Notes: generated by a model from the letters alone, not told the origin. A stretch of 6,616 nt of DNA from Pseudomonas sp. (GCA_030654635.1 JAURXE010000618.1:1-6616), one strand, 5' to 3'; counted from the stretch's first letter, positions 1 through 5,623 are shown. Numbers and translations: made by a program.

Positions 1-124
1 CCGAGTCCAGGCCCAGGCCTTCACCGAATAACGCCAAGTCTGCACCTATATCTTCTGCGGCAATGTCTTCGAGGCCCAGGGCATCGATGATAAGTTGCTA
101 AATTTCCAGCTGTAAATCGCTCAT
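1..124 (-). pseudogene. Acyl carrier protein, 5' part, interrupted by in-frame TAG (runs off left edge)
   Basis: This is a phosphopantetheine-dependent acyl carrier protein that would hold the growing acyl/polyene chain as a thioester in the cytoplasm. From ATG at 124-122 it reads MSDLQLEI, then TAG (positions 100-98, codon 9), then QLIIDALGLEDIAAEDIG and onward to GEGLGLDS. The final Ser (codon 41, bases 4-2) is the expected 4'-phosphopantetheine attachment site. The spacing and the helix I and DSx motifs fit the ACPs of aryl polyene-type clusters. An AAGGAG Shine-Dalgarno lies 10 nt upstream, and the downstream frame is intact and conserved, so only one codon is wrong (CAG to TAG would be one base). 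No ATG, GTG or TTG restart is seen between the stop and the Ser. Any late restart would lose helix I, so the product would be inactive unless the amber codon is read through. A sequencing or assembly error is equally possible. Family assignment is firm; broken status is tentative. Confidence 0.75.
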
Positions 125-914
125 CTTTAGCGAGCTCCTTAATAAAGTGCTGATGCAAATGCTCATTGAGTTTGCGCGAGGCCAAAGGCGCGGAGCCCAA
201 CGCGCTGAACTGCTGCGGGTCGATATCTTCGCCGACCCGCAGACGAAAGTGGAAACGGCGCGACGGGATGCTGTACCAAGGCTCAGCCTTGGTCAGGGTG
301 GTCGGCGTCACGCTGATCACCACCGGGGTAACCATCCGCGCGCCGCGCAGGGCAATCGCCGCCGCGCCACGATGAAATTCAGGATGCTGACCGGGCGTGG
401 TGCGGGTGCCCTCGGGAAACACAATCAGGGTCTGGCCGCTCTGCAGCGCCGCCGCCGCCTCATCGAGCATGTCCAGACTGCCGCTGTTGCTGATGTACTG
501 AGCGGCACGGATCGGCCCGCGCATGCTGGGATTGTCCCACAGGCTTTGTTTGACCACGCAATTGGCGTCGCGGATAAAGGCGATCAGCACCACCACATCG
601 ATCAATGAGGGGTGATTGGCAATCACCATCTGCCCCGGCCGGCCGAGACGCTCGGCGCCTTCAACTTCATAGGTCAGCACGCCCGTGCGAAACATAAACT
701 CGACGAACCAGCGAAAACTCAGGCTCACCGTGGCGCGGGCCCGGGTACGCCGACCCAGGGCATCGCCGGGCAGCAGCGCCAACAGCGGAAACACCAGCAG
801 CCGCAACAGCACGCCGCCGAGGCCGAACAGGCTAAAGCTCAGTGCGGTGGCCAGCAGCCGCCAGGCGTAAGGCGCGCTGCGGCGACTCAGCCCTTGTTGC
901 GTGACCATGTCCAT
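21..914 (-). CDS. Lysophospholipid acyltransferase family protein (1-acyl-glycerol-3-phosphate acyltransferase-like) of the aryl polyene-type operon
   Basis: This is a membrane-associated acyltransferase of the PlsC family. It probably transfers an acyl or polyene chain from ACP onto a lipid acceptor; the natural substrate is unknown. A hydrophobic segment spans about residues 20-48. The catalytic HX4D motif is NHPSLID (His101, Asp106), followed by the substrate-binding FPEGTR block (166-171) and a hydrophobic VVISV strand near 198-202. The start at 914 overlaps the 3' end of the chain length factor gene by 28 nt, which indicates translational coupling; ATG 908 is an alternative start. The body seems to end near KELAKDE (about residue 265). 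The frame then runs 32 residues further through the ACP gene, with an Arg-rich tail of poor composition. That tail is probably not native: one base change (CGA to TGA at codon 266, silent for ACP Ser2) would end the protein there. Equivalent to the protein I recall as ApeD in E. coli/Xenorhabdus APE clusters. Confidence 0.85.
   Translation of the reverse strand: MDMVTQQGLSRRSAPYAWRLLATALSFSLFGLGGVLLRLLVFPLLALLPGDALGRRTRARATVSLSFRWFVEFMFRTGVLTYEVEGAERLGRPGQMVIANHPSLIDVVVLIAFIRDANCVVKQSLWDNPSMRGPIRAAQYISNSGSLDMLDEAAAALQSGQTLIVFPEGTRTTPGQHPEFHRGAAAIALRGARMVTPVVISVTPTTLTKAEPWYSIPSRRFHFRLRVGEDIDPQQFSALGSAPLASRKLNEHLHQHFIKELAKDERFTAGNLATYHRCPGPRRHCRRRYRCRLGVIR
135..140 (-). promoter_or_regulatory. 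Shine-Dalgarno site of the ACP gene
   Basis: AAGGAG on the minus strand lies 10 nt before the ACP start codon at 124 and inside the 3' part of the acyltransferase frame. It supports ATG 124 as the real ACP start and shows that the translation signal is intact despite the TAG at codon 9. Confidence 0.7.
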
Positions 915-1615
915 TGCCGGCTATTCCAATAATGAGTAAAGCCGCCTGAGGCGGCATTTGAGGAGTTGTCGGTTAAGGCCTGCAGTAAGGAAAAGCCATG
1001 GGGCCAGGGCGCTCTCGGCCCGCTGCCACTGCCCAGTTGCAGCTGCCAATCTCGGCCCGGCACCAGGCGCAGGGCCAACGCATAGGCGCAGGGCACGTCA
1101 TCGATAAAAGACGCATAGAGTTCCGGCTGGGCTTCCTCCACCACCACCAGCAATACCGAGGGTGCGCCTTCCGCCAGCAAGCTCAGCGCCTCCAGCACGC
1201 CGTGCTCGAGGCCATCGCCTTCGCCGGCCAGGGCGGTCATTTCACTAGTATCGCCGCGCAGAATCGACCACTGGCCAATAATGGCGTTGTGCACCGACAA
1301 GCTAAATTGGGTCGGCGACAGCGGCTCATCCGTTGCCAGCGCCTGCAGCACCGCCAAGGTGCGTGGGGTTTCACCGTGACGGGAAACAAACACCAACGGC
1401 ATGGGCGGCTGGCCCTCGGCCAATGGCCAGGCGACATGGAACAACATGCGCCCCAAGGCACCCAGGCGCCGCCGCTGCAGGGCGGGAAGAAAGCTCACCG
1501 AAGGCAGCTCGCCACCCGGCGCCGCGGCTGGCTGCACCGCCAACCAGGCATTCCAGTCTGCCGCACTCTCGAGCCCCGGAGCCCAGGCACGCCATTGATC
1601 AATACTGAAATGCAT
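887..1615 (-). CDS. Beta-ketoacyl synthase chain length factor-like protein (Ketoacyl-synt_2 family, ApeC-like)
   Basis: At 242 residues this protein corresponds to about the N-terminal half of a ketosynthase fold. This matches the short chain-length-factor-like subunits of aryl polyene and related type II systems, which pair with a full ketosynthase (ApeO with ApeC in Xenorhabdus, from memory). It probably shapes the chain-length pocket and does not catalyse condensation. The family signature FSLSVHNAIIGQWSI (104-118) lies where a ketosynthase would carry its active-site region, and no catalytic Cys or His-His triad is present. A hydrophobic strand VLLVVVEEA (154-162) follows. The N-terminal MHFSIDQWRAWAPG is typical of the family. 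It is the first gene of the operon in this window, followed by the acyltransferase (28-nt overlap) and the ACP. The start codon at 1615 lacks an obvious Shine-Dalgarno site. Confidence 0.85.
   Translation of the reverse strand: MHFSIDQWRAWAPGLESAADWNAWLAVQPAAAPGGELPSVSFLPALQRRRLGALGRMLFHVAWPLAEGQPPMPLVFVSRHGETPRTLAVLQALATDEPLSPTQFSLSVHNAIIGQWSILRGDTSEMTALAGEGDGLEHGVLEALSLLAEGAPSVLLVVVEEAQPELYASFIDDVPCAYALALRLVPGRDWQLQLGSGSGPRAPWPHGFSLLQALTDNSSNAASGGFTHYWNSRQWTWSRNKG
941..955 (-). other. Intragenic GC-only hairpin near the end of the chain length factor gene
   Basis: GCCGCC and GGCGGC flank a 3-nt loop, giving a perfect six-pair all-GC stem, followed on the minus strand by TTT. It lies about 27 nt before the acyltransferase start at 914 and encodes Ala-Ala-Ser-Gly-Gly. 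It may affect coupling or transcript processing, or may simply reflect codon use. Confidence 0.35.
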
Positions 1616-1650
1616 AGGTGGATAACTCGGTTGCAGCCCTGCTGGACCTC

Positions 1651-1690
1651 TGTCGATACGACTAAGCCGCTACGACAAACCCAGTTGTCG
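1651..1690. repeat. Cluster of short inverted and direct repeats in the leader of the pigment/lipid operon
   Basis: CGACAA (1673-1678) and TTGTCG (1685-1690) form a perfect 6-bp inverted repeat around a 6-bp spacer. A second small palindrome, GTCG-ATA-CGAC, lies at 1652-1662. TACGAC occurs as a direct repeat at 1657-1662 and 1671-1676. The block lies between the operon's putative promoter and its first gene, so it could be a regulator-binding site or an RNA hairpin in the leader. Function is inferred from position only. Confidence 0.4.
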
Positions 1691-1714
1691 CTGCCATCAT
1701 GGCAAAGCGCCGGC

Positions 1715-1743
1715 ATTATCCATGCGCATGACAGCCCAGGCAA
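1715..1743 (-). promoter_or_regulatory. Putative sigma-70-type promoter of the chain length factor/acyltransferase/ACP operon
   Basis: On the minus strand TTGCCT (1743-1738) and GATAAT (1720-1715) are separated by 17 bp, matching 4/6 and 5/6 bases of the -35 and -10 consensus. The implied leader is about 90 nt. The spacer contains a perfect 10-bp palindrome CATGCGCATG (1721-1730) next to the -10 box, which may be an operator. It lies just downstream of the terminator of the preceding gene, as expected for an operon's own promoter. Confidence 0.45.
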
Positions 1744-1769
1744 ACTTTCGATAGCAATCGCCAGACAAC

Positions 1770-1796
1770 AAAAAACCGGTCATTTGACCGGCTTTT
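1770..1796. terminator. Bidirectional rho-independent-type terminator
   Basis: CCGGTC (1776-1781) and GACCGG (1786-1791) form a strong stem around an ATTT loop. Six A residues (1770-1775) precede it and TTTT (1793-1796) follows. On the minus strand the hairpin is therefore followed by T6, ideally placed 24 nt after the stop of the small secreted-protein gene at 1816. It separates that gene from the pigment/lipid operon. Confidence 0.85.
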
Positions 1797-1815
1797 GTCA
1801 GGCACCGTTAAGTGT

Positions 1816-2169
1816 TTAGTTGTGCTGATAACCGCTGGTATCGCAACCCAGGCAACGCACAAAGGCTTCACGACCGGGCTCAACCACCAAGGCAGTACCC
1901 GCATCTTTTACGCCTCCACTGGCAAGGGTAAAAGGCAGACTGATCACGAAGGCGACCGCACCAATAGCAGTAGCACCTATAAGCAGGGGGCGCGCAATAA
2001 ACAAGTCGCCAATCATTGCGTAAGCCTTGGGCGCTTCAACGTTGTACAGCGGATCACCGCTGGCGGTGTTGCTGTATGTGTTCTGCTGAACGTCCTCTGC
2101 CTGCGCCGGCAGGGCCAGCAAACCAGTGGTCAGTGCCAGTAGAGCGGCGGTCGTGCGGAACAGATTCAT
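1816..2169 (-). CDS. Small secreted or membrane-anchored protein of unknown function (conserved neighbour of mutM in Pseudomonas)
   Basis: The 117-residue product begins with a clear Sec signal peptide: MNLFR, a hydrophobic core at about residues 8-20, and a PAQA/ED cleavage site after residue 24. A second hydrophobic stretch at about 62-84 ([20 protein letters not shown]) could be a transmembrane or membrane-inserted segment. The end carries a RCLGC motif (Cys106, Cys109), possibly disulfide-forming in the periplasm. I recall similar proteins beside mutM in Pseudomonas (PA0358-like), sometimes labelled multidrug transporter. That label is not supported, because the protein is far too small to be a transporter. 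An AAGGA Shine-Dalgarno (2181-2177) sits 7 nt before ATG 2169, a good promoter lies upstream and a strong terminator downstream, so it is probably monocistronic. The coding assignment is strong; the function is unknown. Confidence 0.85.
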   Translation of the reverse strand: MNLFRTTAALLALTTGLLALPAQAEDVQQNTYSNTASGDPLYNVEAPKAYAMIGDLFIARPLLIGATAIGAVAFVISLPFTLASGGVKDAGTALVVEPGREAFVRCLGCDTSGYQHN

Positions 2170-2176
2170 GGGGAGA

Positions 2177-2181
2177 TCCTT
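2177..2181 (-). promoter_or_regulatory. Shine-Dalgarno site of the small secreted-protein gene
   Basis: AAGGA lies 7 nt before the ATG ending at 2169 and fixes that start, which is also the start that produces a proper signal peptide. Confidence 0.7.
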
Positions 2182-2205
2182 CAGCTATTCGTGTTGGTAA
2201 AGCTA

Positions 2206-2233
2206 ACTATAACAGTGCGTTGATAATTGTCAG
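2206..2233 (-). promoter_or_regulatory. Sigma-70-type promoter of the small secreted-protein gene
   Basis: On the minus strand CTGACA (2233-2228; 5/6 consensus) and TATAGT (2211-2206; 5/6 consensus) are 16 bp apart. TG one base upstream of the -10 gives an extended -10 (TGtTATAGT). The implied transcript starts near 2199, leaving a leader of about 30 nt. This is the best promoter-like sequence in the window. Confidence 0.65.
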
Positions 2234-2283
2234 CGTGAACGCCGTCAATCAGCAGAAAAATTTCGAGCGGCTTTTTCCAGCCT

Positions 2284-2309
2284 AAAAACCCTAAGCAAAG
2301 TGTCTTTGC
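2284..2309 (-). terminator. Possible weak terminator after mutM
   Basis: GCAAAG and CTTTGC (2295-2300 and 2304-2309) form a perfect 6-bp stem with a 3-nt loop, about 60 nt after the mutM stop. On the minus strand T5 (2288-2284) follows after a 6-nt gap. The stem is only half GC and the T-run is delayed, so termination may be inefficient. Confidence 0.35.
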
Positions 2310-2368
2310 CGCACCAGCCGGCGAACGCTCGACTGCGTAGGCATGGGTTGCCAGCACTGGCTCGCATC

Positions 2369-3181
2369 TTAACGCTGGCACTTGGGGCAATAGACGCTGG
2401 CGCGCTGGCCCAGGCGGACGTCGCGCAGGGTGCTGCCGCAGCATTTGCAAAACTCGCCGGCGCGTCCGTAAACAAACAACTCCTGCTGAAAGTAACCGGG
2501 TTGGCCATCGCCACCGACAAAATCACGCAAGGTGGTGCCCCCGCGCTCGATGGCAGCGGCGAGGATGCGCTTAATCGCCGCAGCCAGTTTGAAGTAGCGC
2601 GCCCGCGAGACACTGCCCGCGGCGCGGCGCGGGTCGATACCGGCGGCAAACAACGCCTCGGACGCATAGATATTGCCCACCCCCACCACCACAGCGTTGT
2701 CCATGATAAAGAGCTTGATGGCGATGCTTTTGCCCCGCGATTGCTGATACAGCCGCTCGCCATCAAAGGCCTCACTCAAGGGCTCAGGCCCGAGCTTTTG
2801 CAGCAACTGATGCTTGAGCGGGTCGGCGCTCCAGAGCATGGCGCCAAAGCGCCGCGGGTCGTGATAGCGCAGCGCCAAGCCAGACTCCATGACGATATCC
2901 ACGTGCTCATGCTTGGCCACCGGCGTGTCGGCCGGCACCAGCCGCAGGCTACCCGACATGCCCAGGTGGCTGATCAGGCAACCGGATTCGGCATACAGCA
3001 GTAGGTACTTGGCGCGCCGCTCGACGCGCTCAATCCGCTGCCCAGACAAGCGCACGTCCAGATCTTCGGGGATAGGCCAGCGCAAACGCCGCTCACGCAC
3101 TATCACCTGAGTGACGCGCAGGCCCTCGACATAGGGCGCAATGCCACGGCGGGTGGTTTCAACTTCGGGTAGCTCAGGCAT
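2369..3181 (-). CDS. mutM: Formamidopyrimidine-DNA glycosylase / 8-oxoguanine DNA glycosylase with AP lyase activity
   Basis: This bifunctional base-excision repair enzyme removes 8-oxoguanine and formamidopyrimidines opposite C and cleaves the abasic site by beta,delta-elimination. The protein has 270 residues, the normal length. The N-terminus [13 protein letters not shown] supplies the catalytic Pro2 and Glu3. Lys58 (RRAKYLL) is the conserved active-site lysine. Met75 (HLGMSG), Arg110 and Phe112 (DPRRFG) match the helix-intercalating triad. The helix-two-turn-helix signature [13 protein letters not shown] is at 166-178. The C-terminal zinc finger is Cys245-x2-Cys248 and Cys265-x2-Cys268, with Arg260 preceding the last pair. 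All key residues are present, so it should be active. The nearest GAGG lies about 15 nt before the start, so the ribosome site is weak. It is on the same strand as the HDOD gene but separated by a repeat-rich 161-bp spacer. Confidence 0.97.
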   Translation of the reverse strand: MPELPEVETTRRGIAPYVEGLRVTQVIVRERRLRWPIPEDLDVRLSGQRIERVERRAKYLLLYAESGCLISHLGMSGSLRLVPADTPVAKHEHVDIVMESGLALRYHDPRRFGAMLWSADPLKHQLLQKLGPEPLSEAFDGERLYQQSRGKSIAIKLFIMDNAVVVGVGNIYASEALFAAGIDPRRAAGSVSRARYFKLAAAIKRILAAAIERGGTTLRDFVGGDGQPGYFQQELFVYGRAGEFCKCCGSTLRDVRLGQRASVYCPKCQR

Positions 3182-3210
3182 ACAAGCAAAAAAGCCTCGG
3201 ACTGCGGGGT

Positions 3211-3237
3211 GATGGGTATCGCTGCGCTCAACCCATC
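3211..3237. repeat. REP-like intergenic palindrome upstream of mutM
   Basis: GATGGGT (3211-3217) and ACCCATC (3231-3237) form a 7-bp stem enclosing an inner GC-TGC-GC mini-stem. I recall this type of dispersed hairpin (GGGT...GCTGCGC...ACCC) being common between genes in Pseudomonas-type genomes. It lies 30 nt before mutM and would fold in that gene's leader if transcribed through from upstream. Copy number cannot be checked here. Confidence 0.55.
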
Positions 3238-3239
3238 TT

Positions 3240-3333
3240 GCGACTTAAATTGCGAACTGCAGCGCGCCGCAAACCCATGACTTAACTGTGAGCTGCAACA
3301 CTACGGGCCAGCGATTTAACTACGAACCGCCGC
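3240..3333. repeat. Three degenerate ~23-24 nt direct repeats
   Basis: Three units at 3240-3263, 3277-3299 and 3311-3333 share the pattern GCGACTTAA-CT--GA-CTGC-GC. Units 1 and 2 match at about 17 of 24 positions with one gap; units 2 and 3 match at about 14 of 23 without gaps. Start-to-start spacing is 37 and 34 nt, between the HDOD stop and the mutM leader. On the minus strand the shared core is YAGTTAARTC. They may be a protein-binding array or decayed repeats; no function is shown. Confidence 0.45.
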
Positions 3334-3342
3334 GGCCGCGAG

Positions 3343-4209
3343 TCAGCGTATATCGAGGTCGCGGATGGTCTCTTTAAGCGTATCAAACTCATATTCGGTA
3401 AAGCCGACATATTCAAGAATAGTAGTTTGAATGCTCGACCACTCGTGGTCTGCGTCTTGCTGACCGAGGGTGCGATAACAACCGCAAATATGTTCGGCCA
3501 TTTTCAAAATAGCCAATAGGGTCTTCTGTTTGCTGTCGCGGCTGCTGTCCTCACTGAACACACCCTGCGCATTATGATGCTGAGCTATCACATCACAAAT
3601 ATGCCGCGGCAGGTTCCAGGATTTGGCGACGTAATAGCCAACCACGGCATGATTGGTATCAAGTTGATCGTTCTCGCTATCAACCACCCGCACCTCTGCC
3701 GAAGCATTGCCGTAAGCCTGCTCCAACACACCCATATAGTCGGGGAAACGCTTGAGCATCAGCGGAATCCCGCAGTTATGAAACAGCCCCAGCGCATAGG
3801 CCTCATCCGAGGGTTGGTAGCCAATCCGCTTGGCCAGCGTCAGACAGGTCATGGCCACGTCTTGGGCGCTGTCCCAGAAGCGATTGAGGGTGACAATGGT
3901 CTCATCGCTCATCTCACCCTTGATCGATTGGGCATTGATCAGGTTGATGACGGTATTGCAGCCAAGCAAATTGACCGCCTGACGGATCGAAATAATCCGG
4001 TTGGTCAGGCCAAAATACGGTGAGTTGACGATTTTCAGCAATGCCCCCGACAACCCTGGATCCTGGCTGATCAACTTGGCGATAGCCGCCAAGTCAGGCT
4101 CCGGCATGTACTGCTCCATCTGCAGGTCAACCATGATCTGCGGCTGCGGTGGCACACTAATGCCCAGCAAGGCCTGTTGAATCTGTTCGGTACTGAGTTC
4201 GACGGCCAT
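3343..4209 (-). CDS. HDOD-domain protein (putative signalling/regulatory protein)
   Basis: This 288-residue protein has an HDOD domain over about residues 19-215. HDOD proteins are enzymatically inactive relatives of HD-type phosphohydrolases; several act in signalling, motility or stress control. Family features visible are the helix QDPGLSGALLKIVNSPYFG (49-67), the ISIRQAVNLLG block (73-83) and LFHNCGIPLM (142-151). In the last of these the metal-binding His-Asp pair is replaced by His144-Asn145, consistent with loss of hydrolase activity. No second receiver, GGDEF or kinase domain is attached, and the remaining tail (216-288) has no motif I recognise. There is no signal peptide, so it is cytoplasmic. 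The start ATG 4209 lacks a strong ribosome site. It is divergent from rlmI across 130 bp and followed on the same strand by mutM; the link between them is positional only. Confidence 0.9.
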   Translation of the reverse strand: MAVELSTEQIQQALLGISVPPQPQIMVDLQMEQYMPEPDLAAIAKLISQDPGLSGALLKIVNSPYFGLTNRIISIRQAVNLLGCNTVINLINAQSIKGEMSDETIVTLNRFWDSAQDVAMTCLTLAKRIGYQPSDEAYALGLFHNCGIPLMLKRFPDYMGVLEQAYGNASAEVRVVDSENDQLDTNHAVVGYYVAKSWNLPRHICDVIAQHHNAQGVFSEDSSRDSKQKTLLAILKMAEHICGCYRTLGQQDADHEWSSIQTTILEYVGFTEYEFDTLKETIRDLDIR

Positions 4210-4303
4210 GGGCTAGATCTTTATTAAGTGATGCCTAAGTGTAGCCATAGTTGCATCTATTTTGCTCGCGCAACTGCGCACCACGGCAAGACTGACCCTG
4301 CGT

Positions 4304-4309
4304 TATAAT
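4304..4309 (+). promoter_or_regulatory. -10 box of the rlmI promoter
   Basis: A perfect TATAAT lies 30 nt before the rlmI start, implying a leader of about 24 nt. No good -35 hexamer is found 16-18 bp upstream (about 4280-4287), so the promoter may rely on an activator or an alternative contact. It lies in the divergent region shared with the HDOD gene. Confidence 0.55.
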
Positions 4310-4339
4310 CGCGCTTTTTACCCCCCGAGAAAGCCTCCC

Positions 4340-5536
4340 ATGTCTCTGCCCCGCCTGCGCCTCAAAGCCAATGCCGATCGCCGCCTGCGCGCCGGCCACC
4401 TGTGGGTATTCAGCAACGAGGTCGATGTTGCCGCCACCCCCCTGAATACCTTTGCCAGTGGCGATCAGGCGATTCTTGAGGCCTCCAGCGGCAAACCCTT
4501 AGGGATTGTTGCCGTTAGTCCGAATAATCTGATCTGCGCCCGCTTGCTCTCGCGCGACGCGGCCCATGTGCTGGATAAGTCCTTGCTGGTGCATCGCATT
4601 AATGTCGCCCTGTCGTTGCGCGAGCGGCTGTTCGACAAGCCTTATTACCGCTTGGTGTTTGGCGATTCCGACCTGCTGCCAGGCTTGGTGGTCGATCGCT
4701 TCGGCGACATTCTGGTAGTACAACTGGCTTCGGCGACCATGGAGAAGCACAAGGACGACGTGGTTGCCGCCCTGGTCCAGGTCTGTAAACCCAGCGGCAT
4801 TCTGTTCAAAAACGACTCCGCCGCACGCGATGCCGAAGGCCTGAGCAGCTACGTGGAAACCGCCTTCGGCCTAGTGCCTGAGTGGGTTGCGCTGGAAGAG
4901 AACGGCGTCAAATTCGAAGCGCCGGTTATGCAAGGGCAAAAAACCGGCTGGTTCTACGACCACCGGATGAACCGCGCGCGCATCGCCCCTTACGTCAAAG
5001 GCAAGCGGGTGCTGGACCTGTTCAGCTACATCGGCGGGTGGGGCGTGCAAGCCGCCGCCTTCGGTGCCAGCGATGTGATGTGCGTGGACGCTTCGGCCTT
5101 CGCCCTCGACGGTGTCGAGCGCAACGCCGGCCTGAATGGCCTGAACGAGAAAGTTGCCTGCCTGGAAGGCGACGTATTCGAAGCCCTCAAGCAGCTAAAA
5201 GCCGCGGAAGAGCGCTTCGACGTGGTGATCGTCGATCCACCAGCCTTTATCAAACGCAAAAAAGACCTGAAAAACGGCGAAGCCGCTTACCGCCGCCTAA
5301 ATGAACAAGCCATGCGTCTGCTCAACAAAGACGGCATTCTGGTCAGCGCCAGCTGCTCGATGCACCTGCCGGAAGACGACCTGCAGAACATCCTGCTGAC
5401 CAGCGCCCGTCATCTGGATCGCAACATGCAACTGCTTGAACGCGGCAGCCAAGGCCCGGACCACCCAGTGCATCCGGCCATCCCGGAAACCCGCTATATC
5501 AAGAGCCTGACCTGCCGTTTGCTGCCCAATAGTTAA
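4340..5536 (+). CDS. rlmI: Class I SAM-dependent rRNA methyltransferase, RlmI-like (23S rRNA m5C)
   Basis: It is predicted to methylate a cytosine at C5 in 23S rRNA (C1962 in E. coli) using S-adenosylmethionine. The protein has 398 residues against about 396 in E. coli. A PUA-type RNA-binding domain occupies roughly residues 1-80 (RLKANADRRLRAGHLWVFSNE). GQKTGWFYDHR (199-209) is the family linker motif. The SAM-binding motif VLDLFSYIGGWG is at 224-235. DPPAF (299-303) is motif IV, and SCSMHL (338-343) carries the likely catalytic Cys339. The start at 4340 was chosen because MSLPRLRLKANADRR is the conserved N-terminus; the frame extends 26 codons further upstream, but that stretch would include the -10 promoter box and has no family resemblance. 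GAGAAAG lies about 8 nt before the ATG. It is followed by two palindromes and then ilvD on the same strand. Confidence 0.93.
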   Translation: MSLPRLRLKANADRRLRAGHLWVFSNEVDVAATPLNTFASGDQAILEASSGKPLGIVAVSPNNLICARLLSRDAAHVLDKSLLVHRINVALSLRERLFDKPYYRLVFGDSDLLPGLVVDRFGDILVVQLASATMEKHKDDVVAALVQVCKPSGILFKNDSAARDAEGLSSYVETAFGLVPEWVALEENGVKFEAPVMQGQKTGWFYDHRMNRARIAPYVKGKRVLDLFSYIGGWGVQAAAFGASDVMCVDASAFALDGVERNAGLNGLNEKVACLEGDVFEALKQLKAAEERFDVVIVDPPAFIKRKKDLKNGEAAYRRLNEQAMRLLNKDGILVSASCSMHLPEDDLQNILLTSARHLDRNMQLLERGSQGPDHPVHPAIPETRYIKSLTCRLLPNS

Positions 5537-5545
5537 TATCCCTCT

Positions 5546-5577
5546 GGTGGGAAAGGCTGCGCCGTTTCCCACCCTAC
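5546..5577 (-). repeat. REP-like palindrome with GTAG head, downstream of rlmI
   Basis: GGTGGGAAA (5546-5554) and TTTCCCACC (5565-5573) form a perfect 9-bp stem. It continues, past one bulged G, into GGC-TGC-GCC. On the minus strand GTAG (5577-5574) directly precedes the stem, matching the GTRG head described for bacterial REP elements. It begins 10 nt after the rlmI stop and could limit read-through or 3' decay, though no T-run follows on the plus strand. Confidence 0.65.
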
Positions 5578-5593
5578 GCACCTTGGATACCCA

Positions 5594-5623
5594 GGGTGGA
5601 CAACGCTTCGCGGTTGCCCACCC
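5594..5623. repeat. Second REP-like hairpin between rlmI and ilvD
   Basis: GGGTGG (5594-5599) pairs with CCACCC (5618-5623). After one mismatch CAAC (5601-5604) pairs with GTTG (5613-5616), and a small GC-TTC-GC tip closes it, giving at least ten pairs. It follows the first element after about 20 bp, so the two may form a paired REP unit. The arm sequences differ from the first element. Confidence 0.6.

Noticed and set aside
1617..1625. DnaA-box-like TTATCCACC on the minus strand just before the chain length factor start
   Set aside because: A single 8/9 match in a position overlapping the expected ribosome-binding region; no cluster of boxes and no origin-type genes nearby.
998..1819. 273-codon open frame on the plus strand opposite the chain length factor gene
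   Set aside because: The peptide is rich in Arg, Gln and His with no recognisable domain, and it runs through the terminator. The minus-strand gene has clear family motifs.
2350..2361. Palindrome GCCAGCACTGGC just after the mutM stop
   Set aside because: The loop is only 2-4 nt and no T-run follows on either strand, so it is not a credible terminator.
2300..3004. 234-codon plus-strand frame opposite mutM
   Set aside because: It is antisense to an intact canonical mutM and has no ribosome site or motif, a typical shadow in GC-rich coding DNA.
3331..3340. CGCGGCCGCG palindrome after the HDOD stop
   Set aside because: Short low-complexity GC palindrome without a T-run; no terminator or element can be supported.
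4262..4339. 26-codon N-terminal extension of rlmI
   Set aside because: It would cover the TATAAT box and has no resemblance to the family; MSLPRLRLKANADRR at 4340 is the expected N-terminus.
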